Shown in pieces: positions 14,352 to 23,213 of a DNA stretch of 26,817 bases; position 1 is the first letter of the stretch, and each line of letters starts with the position of its first letter. A program made the translations under genes and the position numbers. The notes under the pieces are model-generated. The model did no database searches and was not told the DNA's origin. It saw nothing but the letters and a program-made list of their open reading frames with translations. Origin of the DNA: Bacillota bacterium (GTDB lineage: Bacteria > Bacillota > Clostridia > Christensenellales > CAG-138); assembly GCA_023399275.1 (NCBI GenBank), contig JAEWQH010000005.1, positions 1 to 26,817 on the forward strand, written 5' to 3'.

Positions 14352-15002
14352 ATGGACACGATGGAAAAAAGCAAGAAAGTGACCGTTCCGGTCTATCGCA
14401 AGATCGCGATCAACATCGCGCAGGACATCGTCAACGGGAGGTTTGCCGAGGGGCAGACGCTGTCCGGCCGGACGGTGCTCTCCTCGCAGTACCATGTCTC
14501 GCCCGAGACCATACGAAAAGCCGTCTACATGCTCAAGGATGTAGGCATTCTCGACATCGAAAAAAACCGCGGCGTGCTGGTCTGCTCGGTCAAGGAGGCG
14601 GCGGAGTTCATTCGGCGCAATCAGGAGATGCAGAACGTCTCCGAAGCAAAGAGCGAGCTTTTCTCGTGGATGGAGCGGCAGGCAAGCGAGACGGCCGCCG
14701 CCATCGAGAAGATGCAGTTCATCATCAACGCGTCGGAGCGGTTGAAAAAACCCTCGCCTTTCGTCGTGTACGAGGTCGTCGTGCCGCTTGACTCCAGAAT
14801 TGCGGGCAAGAGCATCAGCGAGCTGAATTTCTGGCATAAGACCGGCGCTACCATCATCGCCATTGAGCGCGCGGAGCACACCATCATCTCTCCGGGGCCG
14901 TATTCCACGATTCTGGCGGGGGATGTGCTCCATATTGCGGGCGGTGAGCAGGCGCTGTACGCCGCAATCCATTTCGTTTCGGCGGCGGAGCCGGCGGGCT
15001 GA
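14352..15002 (+). CDS. busR: GntR-RCK_C regulator, BusR-like (c-di-AMP-responsive repressor of glycine betaine uptake)
   Basis: 216 residues from the ATG at 14352; the ATG at 14361 is also possible, and neither has a strong ribosome binding site. Three parts are visible: a GntR-type winged helix (about 1-80, with VSPETIRKAVYMLKDVGIL), a helical probably coiled-coil linker (about 85-130), and a TrkA C-terminal (RCK_C) domain (about 138-212, EVVVPLDSRIAGKSISELNF to DVLHIAGGEQAL). This is the layout of S. agalactiae and Lactococcus BusR, which binds c-di-AMP through RCK_C and represses the busA/opuA genes. Here it is divergent from the same kind of transporter, and a fitting bipartite operator lies between them. 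c-di-AMP binding is inferred by family. Confidence 0.88.
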   Translation: MDTMEKSKKVTVPVYRKIAINIAQDIVNGRFAEGQTLSGRTVLSSQYHVSPETIRKAVYMLKDVGILDIEKNRGVLVCSVKEAAEFIRRNQEMQNVSEAKSELFSWMERQASETAAAIEKMQFIINASERLKKPSPFVVYEVVVPLDSRIAGKSISELNFWHKTGATIIAIERAEHTIISPGPYSTILAGDVLHIAGGEQALYAAIHFVSAAEPAG

Positions 15003-15040
15003 CCCGGTGTGTGCGCACGCTGCGACAGGAAGCAAAAAAA

Positions 15041-15072
15041 GGCTTTCCGGAGGTTGCTCCGAGCCGTTTTTT
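15041..15072 (+). terminator. Terminator of the busR-like gene
   Basis: GGCT and CGGAG (within 15041-15052) pair with CTCCG and AGCC (15057-15065) around a GTTG loop with a small internal bulge, followed by G and T6. It separates busR from the V-ATPase promoter. Confidence 0.75.
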
Positions 15073-15116
15073 GCGGTCAGGGCCGGTGACAATAGCGCCA
15101 TATTGCGCGCTTTTCC

Positions 15117-15146
15117 TTGAATTCTCTGAAAACGCAATGCTATAAT
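15117..15146 (+). promoter_or_regulatory. Promoter of the V-type ATPase operon
   Basis: TTGAAT (15117-15122), 18 bases, then a perfect TATAAT (15141-15146) preceded by TGC (extended -10). The start is near 15153, with a 90-base leader that contains the small hairpin ATCGG/CCGAT (15186-15190/15198-15202). Confidence 0.7.
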
Positions 15147-15242
15147 GTTAAAAATCAGCGATAACAGATCTTTGTGCACTCTGAAATCGGTTACAGGCCG
15201 ATATCTTCTTTTAAGCAATATACACGGTTGGGAGAGCATGCC

Positions 15243-15557
15243 ATGCGTTCAGTCATCGAAGAAATAGCCGTTGCGGAACAGCAGGCGGAGGAAATTCGAC
15301 AAAATGCCGCGACGGAAGCGCGCGAGCTGGCCGCGCAGGCGAAGGAAGCCGCGCAAACCGCGCTTTCCGGGCTGGAGAGCGAAGATCGGGAAGCCTTGCA
15401 GGCAGAGCTGGACGCGGCGAGGCGGGAGGGGGAGCGCCGCGCGCAGCAGATGCGTGCACAGCTGGAACAGGAGGCGGATGCGCTCTGCGCGGCCGCTTCG
15501 GCGCGGCTGGGGCAGGCGGTCTCCTATCTGCTCGACCAGGTGGCAAAGGCGACATGA
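15243..15557 (+). CDS. ntpF: V-type ATPase peripheral stalk subunit G/H
   Basis: 104 residues from the ATG at 15243, with GGGAG upstream; longer forms of the frame extend into the leader. It is almost entirely a charged Ala/Glu/Arg-rich coiled coil, as expected of the stalk subunit that pairs with subunit E. Only weak sequence identity is normal in this family, so the call rests on size, coiled coil and its place as first gene of a complete operon in Enterococcus ntp order. It overlaps subunit I by four bases (ATGA). Confidence 0.82.
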   Translation: MRSVIEEIAVAEQQAEEIRQNAATEARELAAQAKEAAQTALSGLESEDREALQAELDAARREGERRAQQMRAQLEQEADALCAAASARLGQAVSYLLDQVAKAT

Positions 15558-17503
15558 TTGTTTCGATGAAGCGCATGACCCTCGTTGCGCATAAAGACGA
15601 CGAGGCGGCAATCCTGCGCGCGCTGCAAGCGACGCGCGCGGTAGAGGTGATAGCGAGCGGGCAGGACGACGCTGCGCTCGCCGCGCTGGAGCGCGCGGGG
15701 GCGCGCGTGCAGGCGCTGTCCGATGCGCTGAATACCATGCGCCTCTACGCCGACAAAAAAAGCTTTTTCGCTGCGCCACCGGAGGCCACGGCGGCGGAGC
15801 TTCTCTCTATGCTGCCGGAAGCGGTCGCGCTTTCGGACAGGCTCGCCGCGTTGAACAGGGAACTTGCCGCGGTGAAGACGCAGATCGACAAAAACGAATC
15901 CCTGCTCGACGCGCTTCGCCCCTGGCACGCGTTTCCCGCGGACATGCAGACCTACCAGGGCAGCCGGTATGTGAAGTATTTCACCGGCCTGATTGCGGCT
16001 TCCGATGTGGAAAAGCTTGCGGATGTCGATGCAACAGCGGAATACCAGCTCTTCAACGAGGGGATCCGGCGCACCTGCGTGGTCGCCTGCCCGCTGGAGG
16101 AAGCAAAGAGCGTTGCAAATTTCCTCAAGTCGCTCGACTGGACCGACTATGTCTTTCCAAAGATGGCGGGTACGCCCGCAGAGGCGATGGAGGCGTTGTC
16201 CGGACAAAACCGAACGCTCGGCGTGAAGAAGGCGGAGTTGGAGGCTGCGATCTGCGAGGCGGCATCGGGCCGCGCGTCGCTGATCGAAGGCGCGTATGAC
16301 GCGGCCGTCATCGAGCGCGACCGGGCGCTGGCCGCGTCCGAACTGTTGCGCTCCCCGGCGACATTCCGACTGGAAGGCTGGCTGCCGGCGGACCGGCAAG
16401 CCGACGCGGAGCGGGCGGTATCCTCAGTGAGCGAGGCATACTATCTCGACGTGCGCGAGCCGGAGGAGGGGGAGACGCCGCCCTCCGTCGTGGAGAACAA
16501 CGCATTTGTCACCCCGTTTGAGCAGGTGACCAACCTCTATTCGCGCCCCGATCCAAACGGAATCGATGCAACGCCGTATATGGCGCCCTTCTATGTGCTG
16601 CTGTTTGGCATGATGCTCAGCGACACGGGCTACGGGCTCGTTCTTTCCTTACTGTGCTTCCTCTATATCAAGCTAAAAAAGCCGACCGGGGGGACGGCGG
16701 GGTTTGCGCGCGTGCTGTTTTGGGGCGGGCTCTCCACGGTCATTTGGGGCCTGCTCGTAGGCACGTTCTTCGGCATGGATTTCGACACGGTCTTTGGAAC
16801 GACGGATCGTTTTCCGCTGATTCTCGACCCGATGACGGACCCGATCGGCATGCTGATCATCTGCTTCGGACTCGGGTTTTTACACGTGCTGTTCGGGTTG
16901 GGGCTCAAGATGAAGATCGCGCTCTCGCGCGGGGACTGGAGAACCGCCTTTCTCGATACGTTTTCCTGGGTGCTCCTGCTGGTGGGGCTGGTCGTGTTCG
17001 GCGTGTCCGGCGCCGTCGCGGGCGTGCCGGCCTTCGTGGGTAAGATCGGGCTGTATGTGGCGATCCCGGGAGCGGCGACGCTGCTGCTCTTCAAGGGCAG
17101 GGAGTCGAAAAGCCCGGTCGGCAGGACTGCGCAGGGGCTTTTTGAGCTCTATCAGATATCGGGATACCTTTCGGACATCCTGTCGTACTCACGCCTCTTT
17201 GCGCTCGGCGTGGCGACGGGTGTGATCGCGACGGTGTTCAACGATCTATGCAGAATGCTCATGACCTCGCCGAACATCCTGCTTAAGATCCTTGGCACCA
17301 TCATCGCCTGCGTGCTGCTCGTTGCGCTGCATGGATTCGGCCTTGCGATCAATACGCTCGGCGCGTTTGTCCACACCGCGAGGCTGCAATACGTCGAATT
17401 CTTCGGCAAGTTTTACGAAGCGGGCGGCAGGGCGTTCCGGCCGCTTGGGTATCGGACCAAGCATGTGCGGATCACGGGCGCGGACGCGCCTGTTCGCGAA
17501 TAA
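15554..17503 (+). CDS. ntpI: V-type ATPase membrane subunit I (a-subunit)
   Basis: 649 residues. The N-terminal half (about 1-330) is soluble and helical, forming the collar that anchors the peripheral stalks. The C-terminal half has multiple membrane helices starting around ATPYMAPFYVLLFGMMLSD. The conserved channel arginines are seen: R547 in LSYSRLFALG and R610 in HTARLQYVEFF, needed to discharge the ion from the rotor glutamate. It follows ntpF with an ATGA overlap. An ATG four codons later (15566) could also start the protein. Confidence 0.95.
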   Translation: MIVSMKRMTLVAHKDDEAAILRALQATRAVEVIASGQDDAALAALERAGARVQALSDALNTMRLYADKKSFFAAPPEATAAELLSMLPEAVALSDRLAALNRELAAVKTQIDKNESLLDALRPWHAFPADMQTYQGSRYVKYFTGLIAASDVEKLADVDATAEYQLFNEGIRRTCVVACPLEEAKSVANFLKSLDWTDYVFPKMAGTPAEAMEALSGQNRTLGVKKAELEAAICEAASGRASLIEGAYDAAVIERDRALAASELLRSPATFRLEGWLPADRQADAERAVSSVSEAYYLDVREPEEGETPPSVVENNAFVTPFEQVTNLYSRPDPNGIDATPYMAPFYVLLFGMMLSDTGYGLVLSLLCFLYIKLKKPTGGTAGFARVLFWGGLSTVIWGLLVGTFFGMDFDTVFGTTDRFPLILDPMTDPIGMLIICFGLGFLHVLFGLGLKMKIALSRGDWRTAFLDTFSWVLLLVGLVVFGVSGAVAGVPAFVGKIGLYVAIPGAATLLLFKGRESKSPVGRTAQGLFELYQISGYLSDILSYSRLFALGVATGVIATVFNDLCRMLMTSPNILLKILGTIIACVLLVALHGFGLAINTLGAFVHTARLQYVEFFGKFYEAGGRAFRPLGYRTKHVRITGADAPVRE

Positions 17504-17546
17504 ACGGCTGCCGTGGGCAGCAAGCAGTATAAGGAGGGTTTCTACC

Positions 17547-18029
17547 ATGGACATCAACTGGGGCATCGTATTGGCGGCGGCGGCCGCAGTTCTCTCCGCG
17601 GCGCTGGCGGGCATCGGCAGTGCGGTCGGCGTAGGCATCGCGGGCCAGGCGGCGGCGGGGGTTGTTTCCGAGGATCCCGATCGCTTCGGCTCTTGCCTGC
17701 TGTTGCAGCTTTTGCCCGGAACGCAGGGGATCTACGGTCTGCTCATCGCTTTCGTCATCGCTACGAAGGCCGGCTTGCTCGGCGGAGCCGCGCAGGCGGT
17801 CACCGTGACCAATGGGCTCAACCTGCTGCTCGCCGCCTGTCCCGCGGCGTTTGGCGGCTGGCTCTCCGCCATCGCGCAGGGGAAGGTCGCCGTGGCCGGG
17901 ATCAACCTCGTAGCCAAGAAGCCGGAGGAGTTCGGCAAGGCGATGCTCATGACCGTCATGGTCGAAACCTACGCGGTTCTCGCGCTGCTGATCTCCTTCC
18001 TGCTCGTCAACGGCGTGAAGGTTGGATAA
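17547..18029 (+). CDS. ntpK: V-type ATPase rotor proteolipid subunit K, sodium-type
   Basis: 160 residues, starting at the ATG that follows AAGGAGG. It is a 16-kDa proteolipid of two fused hairpins (four membrane helices). The ion-carrying glutamate E140 is in the second hairpin (VMVETYAVLALL) and the first hairpin carries LLQLLPGTQGIYG. In E. hirae NtpK the Na+ ligands are L61, T64, Q65, Q110 and E139; the equivalents here, L56, T59, Q60, Q111 and E140, are all present. That points to Na+ rather than H+ transport. Sits 43 bases after ntpI. Confidence 0.95.
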   Translation: MDINWGIVLAAAAAVLSAALAGIGSAVGVGIAGQAAAGVVSEDPDRFGSCLLLQLLPGTQGIYGLLIAFVIATKAGLLGGAAQAVTVTNGLNLLLAACPAAFGGWLSAIAQGKVAVAGINLVAKKPEEFGKAMLMTVMVETYAVLALLISFLLVNGVKVG

Positions 18030-18062
18030 GCGCATCGATTTTTGCACGATAAGGAGCAGCCA

Positions 18063-18647
18063 ATGGCAACGACATCCATCAGCGGAACCAATAAGCTAGC
18101 GGAGCGCATCGTCGGCGATGCGCAGGCCGAGGCGCGCGCCGTGCGCGAAGAGGCGGAGGTTGCAGTGCGCGAAATCTGGCGCGAGAGCGACGGGGCCGTT
18201 GCCGCGCGCCGCGCGGAGCTGCTCGCGCAGCGGGAAGCCGCCGCAAAGAGCCTCATCGGCGGATACGTCACGCGCGCGACGCTGGATGCAAAAAAAGATG
18301 CGCTGCGCAAAAAGCGCGCGCTCATCGACGAGGCGTTTGCCCGCTGCTACGGGGCCGTACTCGCGCTCGACGCGCCTGCGCGCAGGGATATCTGCGCGCG
18401 TCTGCTCGGCGCGCAGGCGGAGGGCGGGGAGACGATCGTCCCCGCGCGGGCGGATCGCGCCGCGTTGGAGCAGCTTGCCGCCGCCATGACGGAAAAGAAG
18501 CTGTCGCTCTCGCAGAAGGACGCCGTGATCGACGGAGGGTTTATCCTGCTGGGGGAGGGCTACGAGAAGGATTGCTCGTTCCGCTCGCTGTTGGATGAAG
18601 TGCGCGACGCGGAAGAGACCGCGGTTTACCGACTGCTCTTCGACTGA
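18063..18647 (+). CDS. ntpE: V-type ATPase peripheral stalk subunit E
   Basis: 194 residues from the ATG at 18063, which has AAGGAGC seven bases upstream (an earlier in-frame Met lacks a site). A long charged N-terminal helix (IVGDAQAEARAVREEAEVAV) is followed by a compact C-terminal domain with GGFILLGEGYEKDCSFRSLLDEVRD, the conserved end of the vATP-synt_E family. It pairs with subunit G/H to form the stators holding the A3B3 head. Confidence 0.9.
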   Translation: MATTSISGTNKLAERIVGDAQAEARAVREEAEVAVREIWRESDGAVAARRAELLAQREAAAKSLIGGYVTRATLDAKKDALRKKRALIDEAFARCYGAVLALDAPARRDICARLLGAQAEGGETIVPARADRAALEQLAAAMTEKKLSLSQKDAVIDGGFILLGEGYEKDCSFRSLLDEVRDAEETAVYRLLFD

Positions 18648-18663
18648 GCGAAGGGAGGGTTTC

Positions 18664-19656
18664 ATGCCACAGCCAAGCTACGTCTATGCCGGCGCGCGCA
18701 TCAGCGCGCTGGAGAAGTCGCTCTTTGGCAGGGACGCCATCCGCCGCATGGCCGAGGGCTCGCTGGAGGATGCGCTGCGTTTGCTTGCCGACGCAAAATA
18801 CGGCGACCTGCCGGATGCCGGCGGCGAGGACACGGAGCGCATGATCGAATCCGTGCGCAGGCAAACCGCCGCGACGCTTCGCGAACTCTCGCCGGACGAA
18901 GCGCTGACGAACCTGTTTTTGCTGCAGGTGGACGCACACAACCTCAAAGTGCTCGTCAAGGCGCGCATGCTGGGCAGCGCGGACGCTGCGGCGTGGCTCG
19001 AGGGCGGGCTCTTCTCGCGCGATCAGCTTGGCGCCATGGTCGCCGAGGGACGATACGACGCCCTGCCGCAGGATATGCGCGCGGCGATGGATCGGCTGGA
19101 GACGAGGCTGAAGATCGCGCCGGAGCCGCAGCTCGTGAGCGTCTACATCGACTATGGCTACCATGCGCACTGCCTCGAGACGTCCGCGGGCATGCGCGAG
19201 CCGTTTATTCGCCAGTACTTTGCCGCCATGTGCGACTTCAACAACCTGATCACGTTTCTGCGCATGCGGGCGATGGGCGCGCAGAAGGAGGACCTGAAGG
19301 AGGTGATTCTGCCGGAGGCGGGCGTGCGGTGCGATGCACTCATCGACGCCTACGAGCTCTCCGCCGACGCGCTGACGAAGGTGCTTTCCGAAAGCGTGGC
19401 AAAGGATGCGCTGCAGGCTGGGCTGGGCCGGATGCTCGTAGGCGGCAGCATCGCGATGCTGGAAAAGACGCGGGACGACTACCTGCTCTCGCTGGTCAAC
19501 GCGCACCGGCATGAGCGGACAACGATCTTCCCGCTCGTTGGCTACTACCTCGCGCGGGATCGTGAGGCGATGGCCGTGCGGCTGATTCTGACTGTGAAGC
19601 GCAATGGGCTGGACGACGCGGTCATATCGGAAAGGCTGAGGGAACTGTATGGCTAA
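18664..19656 (+). CDS. ntpC: V-type ATPase subunit C (central stalk-rotor connector)
   Basis: 330 residues from the ATG at 18664, preceded by GGGAGGG. Helical throughout. YVYAGARISALEKSLF opens the protein and YIDYGYHAHCLETSAGM lies in the middle, both typical of vATP-synt_AC39 proteins. It forms the funnel joining subunits D/F to the K ring. It overlaps subunit F by eight bases. Confidence 0.92.
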   Translation: MPQPSYVYAGARISALEKSLFGRDAIRRMAEGSLEDALRLLADAKYGDLPDAGGEDTERMIESVRRQTAATLRELSPDEALTNLFLLQVDAHNLKVLVKARMLGSADAAAWLEGGLFSRDQLGAMVAEGRYDALPQDMRAAMDRLETRLKIAPEPQLVSVYIDYGYHAHCLETSAGMREPFIRQYFAAMCDFNNLITFLRMRAMGAQKEDLKEVILPEAGVRCDALIDAYELSADALTKVLSESVAKDALQAGLGRMLVGGSIAMLEKTRDDYLLSLVNAHRHERTTIFPLVGYYLARDREAMAVRLILTVKRNGLDDAVISERLRELYG

Positions 19657-19969
19657 AATTGGCGTGATCGGCGCGCGGGATTCCGTGCTCCTGTTTAAAG
19701 CGGTCGGGCTGGACGTTTTTTTTGAGGACGAGGGGGAGAGCGCGAACCGCACGCTCCACCGCCTCGCGCGCGAGGGCTATGCCGCCGTGTTTGTGACGGA
19801 GAAGCTGTTTGCGGCCTGCGTGGAGACCATAGAGGAATACAAGGGGCAGGCGTATCCCGCCATCGTCCCGATTCCCGATCACCAGGGCTCGCGTGGCGTC
19901 GGCGAGCGCGTGCTCCGGCAAAACGTGGAGAAGGCCGTGGGGATGGATATCCTCTCCAGCCAATCCTAG
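19649..19969 (+). CDS. ntpG: V-type ATPase subunit F
   Basis: 106 residues. A small Rossmann-like fold begins AKIGVIGARDSVLLFKAVGLDVFF, has GYAAVFVTEKLFAAC in the centre and ends PIPDHQGSRGVGERVLRQNVEKAVG. These match the ATP-synt_F family that caps the D shaft of the rotor. The start overlaps ntpC by eight bases, so translation is probably coupled. Confidence 0.93.
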   Translation: MAKIGVIGARDSVLLFKAVGLDVFFEDEGESANRTLHRLAREGYAAVFVTEKLFAACVETIEEYKGQAYPAIVPIPDHQGSRGVGERVLRQNVEKAVGMDILSSQS

Positions 19970-19994
19970 CGGAGGCCGGTTCATTCGAGCATTC

Positions 19995-20025
19995 GCGCCG
20001 TTTACGGGGCGGCCCGACGCGGCGC
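19995..20025 (+). repeat. Stem-loop between subunit F and A genes
   Basis: GCGCCG (19995-20000) pairs with CGGCGC (20020-20025), with an inner GGGC-G-GCCC possible. It lies in the 99-base gap, the largest inside the operon, and is followed by no T-run. It may set mRNA processing so that A and B are made at different levels; this is speculation. Confidence 0.4.
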
Positions 20026-20068
20026 ATCAGCGTTTATGATTCTTTACGACGATGAAAGGGTAAGCAGC

Positions 20069-21841
20069 ATGCAAGGAACGATCATCAAGGTCTCGGGACC
20101 GCTCATCGTGGCCGGCGGTATGGCGGACGTGCAGATGTACGACGTCGTCCGCGTATCCGACAAGCATCTGATCGGTGAGGTCATCGAGCTGCGCGGCGAC
20201 GAGGCGTCCATTCAGGTATACGAAGAGACGGGTGGCATCGGACCGGGGGAGCCCGTTGAATCGACGGGCGCGCCGCTTTCGGTGGAGCTTGCGCCGGGAC
20301 TGATCGAGTCCATATTCGACGGAATCCAGCGCCCGCTCAACCTCATTCGCGAGCAGGCGGGGGATCGCATCACCCGCGGCATCATGGTCAACGCGCTCGA
20401 CCATGAGAAGCGATGGGCATTTACGCCCGTTGCCGAAGTCGGCGCGCAGTTGACAAGCGGCGATGTGCTGGGCACCGTGCAGGAGACCGAGGCGGTGCTT
20501 CACCGCGTCATGGTGCCGCCGGCACTGTCCGGTCGGCTCGTTTGGATCTTTGACGGCGAGGCGGATATCGTCACCCCGATTGCAAAGATCGAACGGGCGG
20601 ACGGCTCGGTCGCCGAGGTTACGATGCTGCAGAAATGGCCCGTGCGAAAGGGCCGGCCCTATGCGGAAAAGATCGCCCCGCGCGAGCCGATGATCACCGG
20701 CCAGCGCGTAATCGATACGCTGTTTCCCGTCGCAAAAGGCGGCACGGCGGCGGTTCCCGGCCCGTTTGGCAGCGGCAAGACGGTCGTGCAGCATCAGCTT
20801 GCCAAGTGGGCGGACGCGGATATCATCGTCTACGTCGGCTGCGGCGAGCGCGGCAATGAGATGACCGATGTGCTCATGGAGTTTCCGGAACTGAAGGATC
20901 CGCGCACCGGCCTGTCGCTGATGAAGCGCACGGTGCTGATCGCCAACACCTCGGATATGCCGGTCGCCGCGCGCGAAGCGTCGATCTACACGGGCATCAC
21001 GATCGCGGAGTACTTCCGCGACATGGGTTACCAGGTGGCGATCATGGCGGACTCGACCTCGCGCTGGGCGGAGGCGCTGCGCGAGATGAGCGGCCGCCTC
21101 GAAGAGATGCCCGGCGAGGAGGGATACCCTGCGTACCTCTCGAGCCGGCTTGCGGAGTTTTATGAGCGGGCGGGCGCGGTGCGCGCGCTGGGCAGCGAGG
21201 GACGCGAAGGCGCCGTCTCAGCCATCGGCGCGGTTTCGCCTCCGGGCGGCGACATCTCGGAGCCGGTCTCCCAGGCGACGCTGCGCATCGTCAAGGTCTT
21301 CTGGGGCCTGTCGAGCAAGCTTGCGTATGCGCGCCATTTCCCGGCCATCGACTGGTTGCAGAGTTACTCGCTCTACCTCGACCGGCTCGAGGGCTGGTTC
21401 AACGAACATGTTTCGCCCGAATGGACCGCCCTGGTGCAAAAGACCATGGCGCTGCTGCAGGAGGAGAGCGAGCTGGACGAGATCGTCCGCCTCGTCGGCA
21501 TCGACGCGCTCTCGTTTCGCGACCGCCTGACGCTGGAGAGCACGCGCAGCATCCGCGAGGATTTCCTGCACCAAAACGCGTTTCATGAAGTGGATACGTA
21601 CTCCTCGCCGAAGAAGCAGTATCTGCTGCTCAAGGCGATCATGACGTGCTATGAAAAAAGCCTCGCCGCCCTGCAGGCGGATGCGCCTTTTAGCAAGCTC
21701 GTCCGCCTGCCGGTGCGCGAAAAAATCGGCCGCCTCAAATACGTGCCCGAGGAAAACGTGCAGGGCCAGTTCGACACGATCATGCAGGAGCTTAGCGAGC
21801 AGCTTCGTTCGCTGACGGAAGGGGGCGAAGCGTATGCGTAA
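20069..21841 (+). CDS. ntpA: V-type ATPase catalytic subunit A
   Basis: 590 residues from the ATG at 20069, preceded by AAAGGG; an ATG 33 bases earlier has no ribosome binding site. The order is beta-barrel (TIIKVSGPLIVAGGM), the A-specific non-homologous insert (about 110-200), and the catalytic domain with P-loop GPFGSGKT at 231-238 (K237), then GERGNEMTDVL and MADSTSRWAEALREMSGRL. It hydrolyses ATP in the A3B3 head. The end overlaps ntpB by eight bases. Confidence 0.97.
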   Translation: MQGTIIKVSGPLIVAGGMADVQMYDVVRVSDKHLIGEVIELRGDEASIQVYEETGGIGPGEPVESTGAPLSVELAPGLIESIFDGIQRPLNLIREQAGDRITRGIMVNALDHEKRWAFTPVAEVGAQLTSGDVLGTVQETEAVLHRVMVPPALSGRLVWIFDGEADIVTPIAKIERADGSVAEVTMLQKWPVRKGRPYAEKIAPREPMITGQRVIDTLFPVAKGGTAAVPGPFGSGKTVVQHQLAKWADADIIVYVGCGERGNEMTDVLMEFPELKDPRTGLSLMKRTVLIANTSDMPVAAREASIYTGITIAEYFRDMGYQVAIMADSTSRWAEALREMSGRLEEMPGEEGYPAYLSSRLAEFYERAGAVRALGSEGREGAVSAIGAVSPPGGDISEPVSQATLRIVKVFWGLSSKLAYARHFPAIDWLQSYSLYLDRLEGWFNEHVSPEWTALVQKTMALLQEESELDEIVRLVGIDALSFRDRLTLESTRSIREDFLHQNAFHEVDTYSSPKKQYLLLKAIMTCYEKSLAALQADAPFSKLVRLPVREKIGRLKYVPEENVQGQFDTIMQELSEQLRSLTEGGEAYA

Positions 21842-23210
21842 GGAATACAAAACCATCCGGGAGGTCGTCGGCCCCCTGATGCTCGTTGAGCAGGTTGCGG
21901 GGGTCAAGTACGACGAGCTCGTGGAGATCGAGCAGAGCGATGGCGGCATCCGCCGCGGACGCGTGCTGGAGATCGACCGGGATAAGGCGCTGCTGCAGCT
22001 CTTCGAAGGTTCGCAAGGCCTGCAGATCAGCACCTCGAAAGCGCGCTTTCTGGGCAAGTCCATCGAGCTGGATGTGGCGCCGGATATGCTCGGCCGCATT
22101 TTCGACGGCATGGGCAAGCCCATCGACGACGGCCCCGCGCTGATCCCCGAGCGGCATTTCAATATCAACGGCACGCCCATGAACCCGGCCGCGCGCGACT
22201 ACCCGAGCGAATTCATCCAAACGGGCATCTCCGCCATCGACGGGCTCAACACGCTCGTGCGCGGGCAGAAGCTGCCGGTGTTCTCCGGCTCGGGCCTGCC
22301 GCACGCTAACCTCGCGGCGCAGATCGCAAGGCAGGCGAAGGTGCTCGGCTCGGATGAGAAATTTGCCGTCGTGTTCGCCGCGGTTGGCATCACGTTTGAA
22401 GAAGCGGATTTCTTCATCAGCGATTTTAGAAAGACCGGCGCCATCGAAAAGACGGTTACGTTCATCAACCTCGCCAACGATCCCGCCATCGAGCGGATCG
22501 CAACCCCGCGCATGGCGATCACCGCCGCGGAGTATCTGGCGTATGAGCTGGGCATGCACGTGCTGGTCATCATTACGGACATCACGAACTACGCCGAGGC
22601 GCTGCGCGAGGTTTCCGCTGCGCGCAAAGAGGTGCCGGGCCGCCGCGGCTATCCCGGCTACCTCTATACCGACCTTGCGAGCATGTATGAACGCGCGGGC
22701 AGAATCATCGGTAACGAAGGCTCCATCACGATGATTCCGATCCTCTCCATGCCTGAGGACGATGTGACGCACCCAATCCCCGATCTGACGGGCTATATCA
22801 CGGAGGGGCAGATCATCCTCTCGCGCGAGCTCTACCGCAAGGGGTTGACCCCGCCGATCAACGTGCTGCCGTCCCTCTCGCGTCTCAAGGACAAGGGCAT
22901 CGGCAAAGGCAAGACGCGCGAGGATCATGCGGATACGATGAACCAGCTCTTCTCCGCGTATTCGCGCGGAAAGGATGCAAAGGAGCTTGCCGTGATTCTC
23001 GGCGACGCGGCGCTGAGCGACATCGATAAGCTCTATGCCAGGTTTTCCGACGCGTTTGAGCAGGAGTATGTCTCGCAGGGGTACTATGCAAATCGCTCGA
23101 TCGAGGAGACGCTCGATCTCGGCTGGAAGCTGCTTGGCATACTGCCCAAGTCGGAACTCAAACGCATCAAGGACGCGTTGATCGAGAAGTATTACCCCAA
23201 GGAGGCGTAG
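21834..23210 (+). CDS. ntpB: V-type ATPase regulatory subunit B
   Basis: 458 residues. It resembles subunit A but the P-loop is replaced by SGSGLPHANLAAQIAR, as in all B subunits, so it does not hydrolyse ATP. The arginine finger is R350 in LPSLSRLKDKGIG, the same residue number as in E. hirae NtpB. RRGYPGYLYTDLASMYERAG is also diagnostic. Together with A it forms the hexameric head; the gap to ntpD is three bases. Confidence 0.97.
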   Translation: MRKEYKTIREVVGPLMLVEQVAGVKYDELVEIEQSDGGIRRGRVLEIDRDKALLQLFEGSQGLQISTSKARFLGKSIELDVAPDMLGRIFDGMGKPIDDGPALIPERHFNINGTPMNPAARDYPSEFIQTGISAIDGLNTLVRGQKLPVFSGSGLPHANLAAQIARQAKVLGSDEKFAVVFAAVGITFEEADFFISDFRKTGAIEKTVTFINLANDPAIERIATPRMAITAAEYLAYELGMHVLVIITDITNYAEALREVSAARKEVPGRRGYPGYLYTDLASMYERAGRIIGNEGSITMIPILSMPEDDVTHPIPDLTGYITEGQIILSRELYRKGLTPPINVLPSLSRLKDKGIGKGKTREDHADTMNQLFSAYSRGKDAKELAVILGDAALSDIDKLYARFSDAFEQEYVSQGYYANRSIEETLDLGWKLLGILPKSELKRIKDALIEKYYPKEA

Positions 23211-23213
23211 CCG

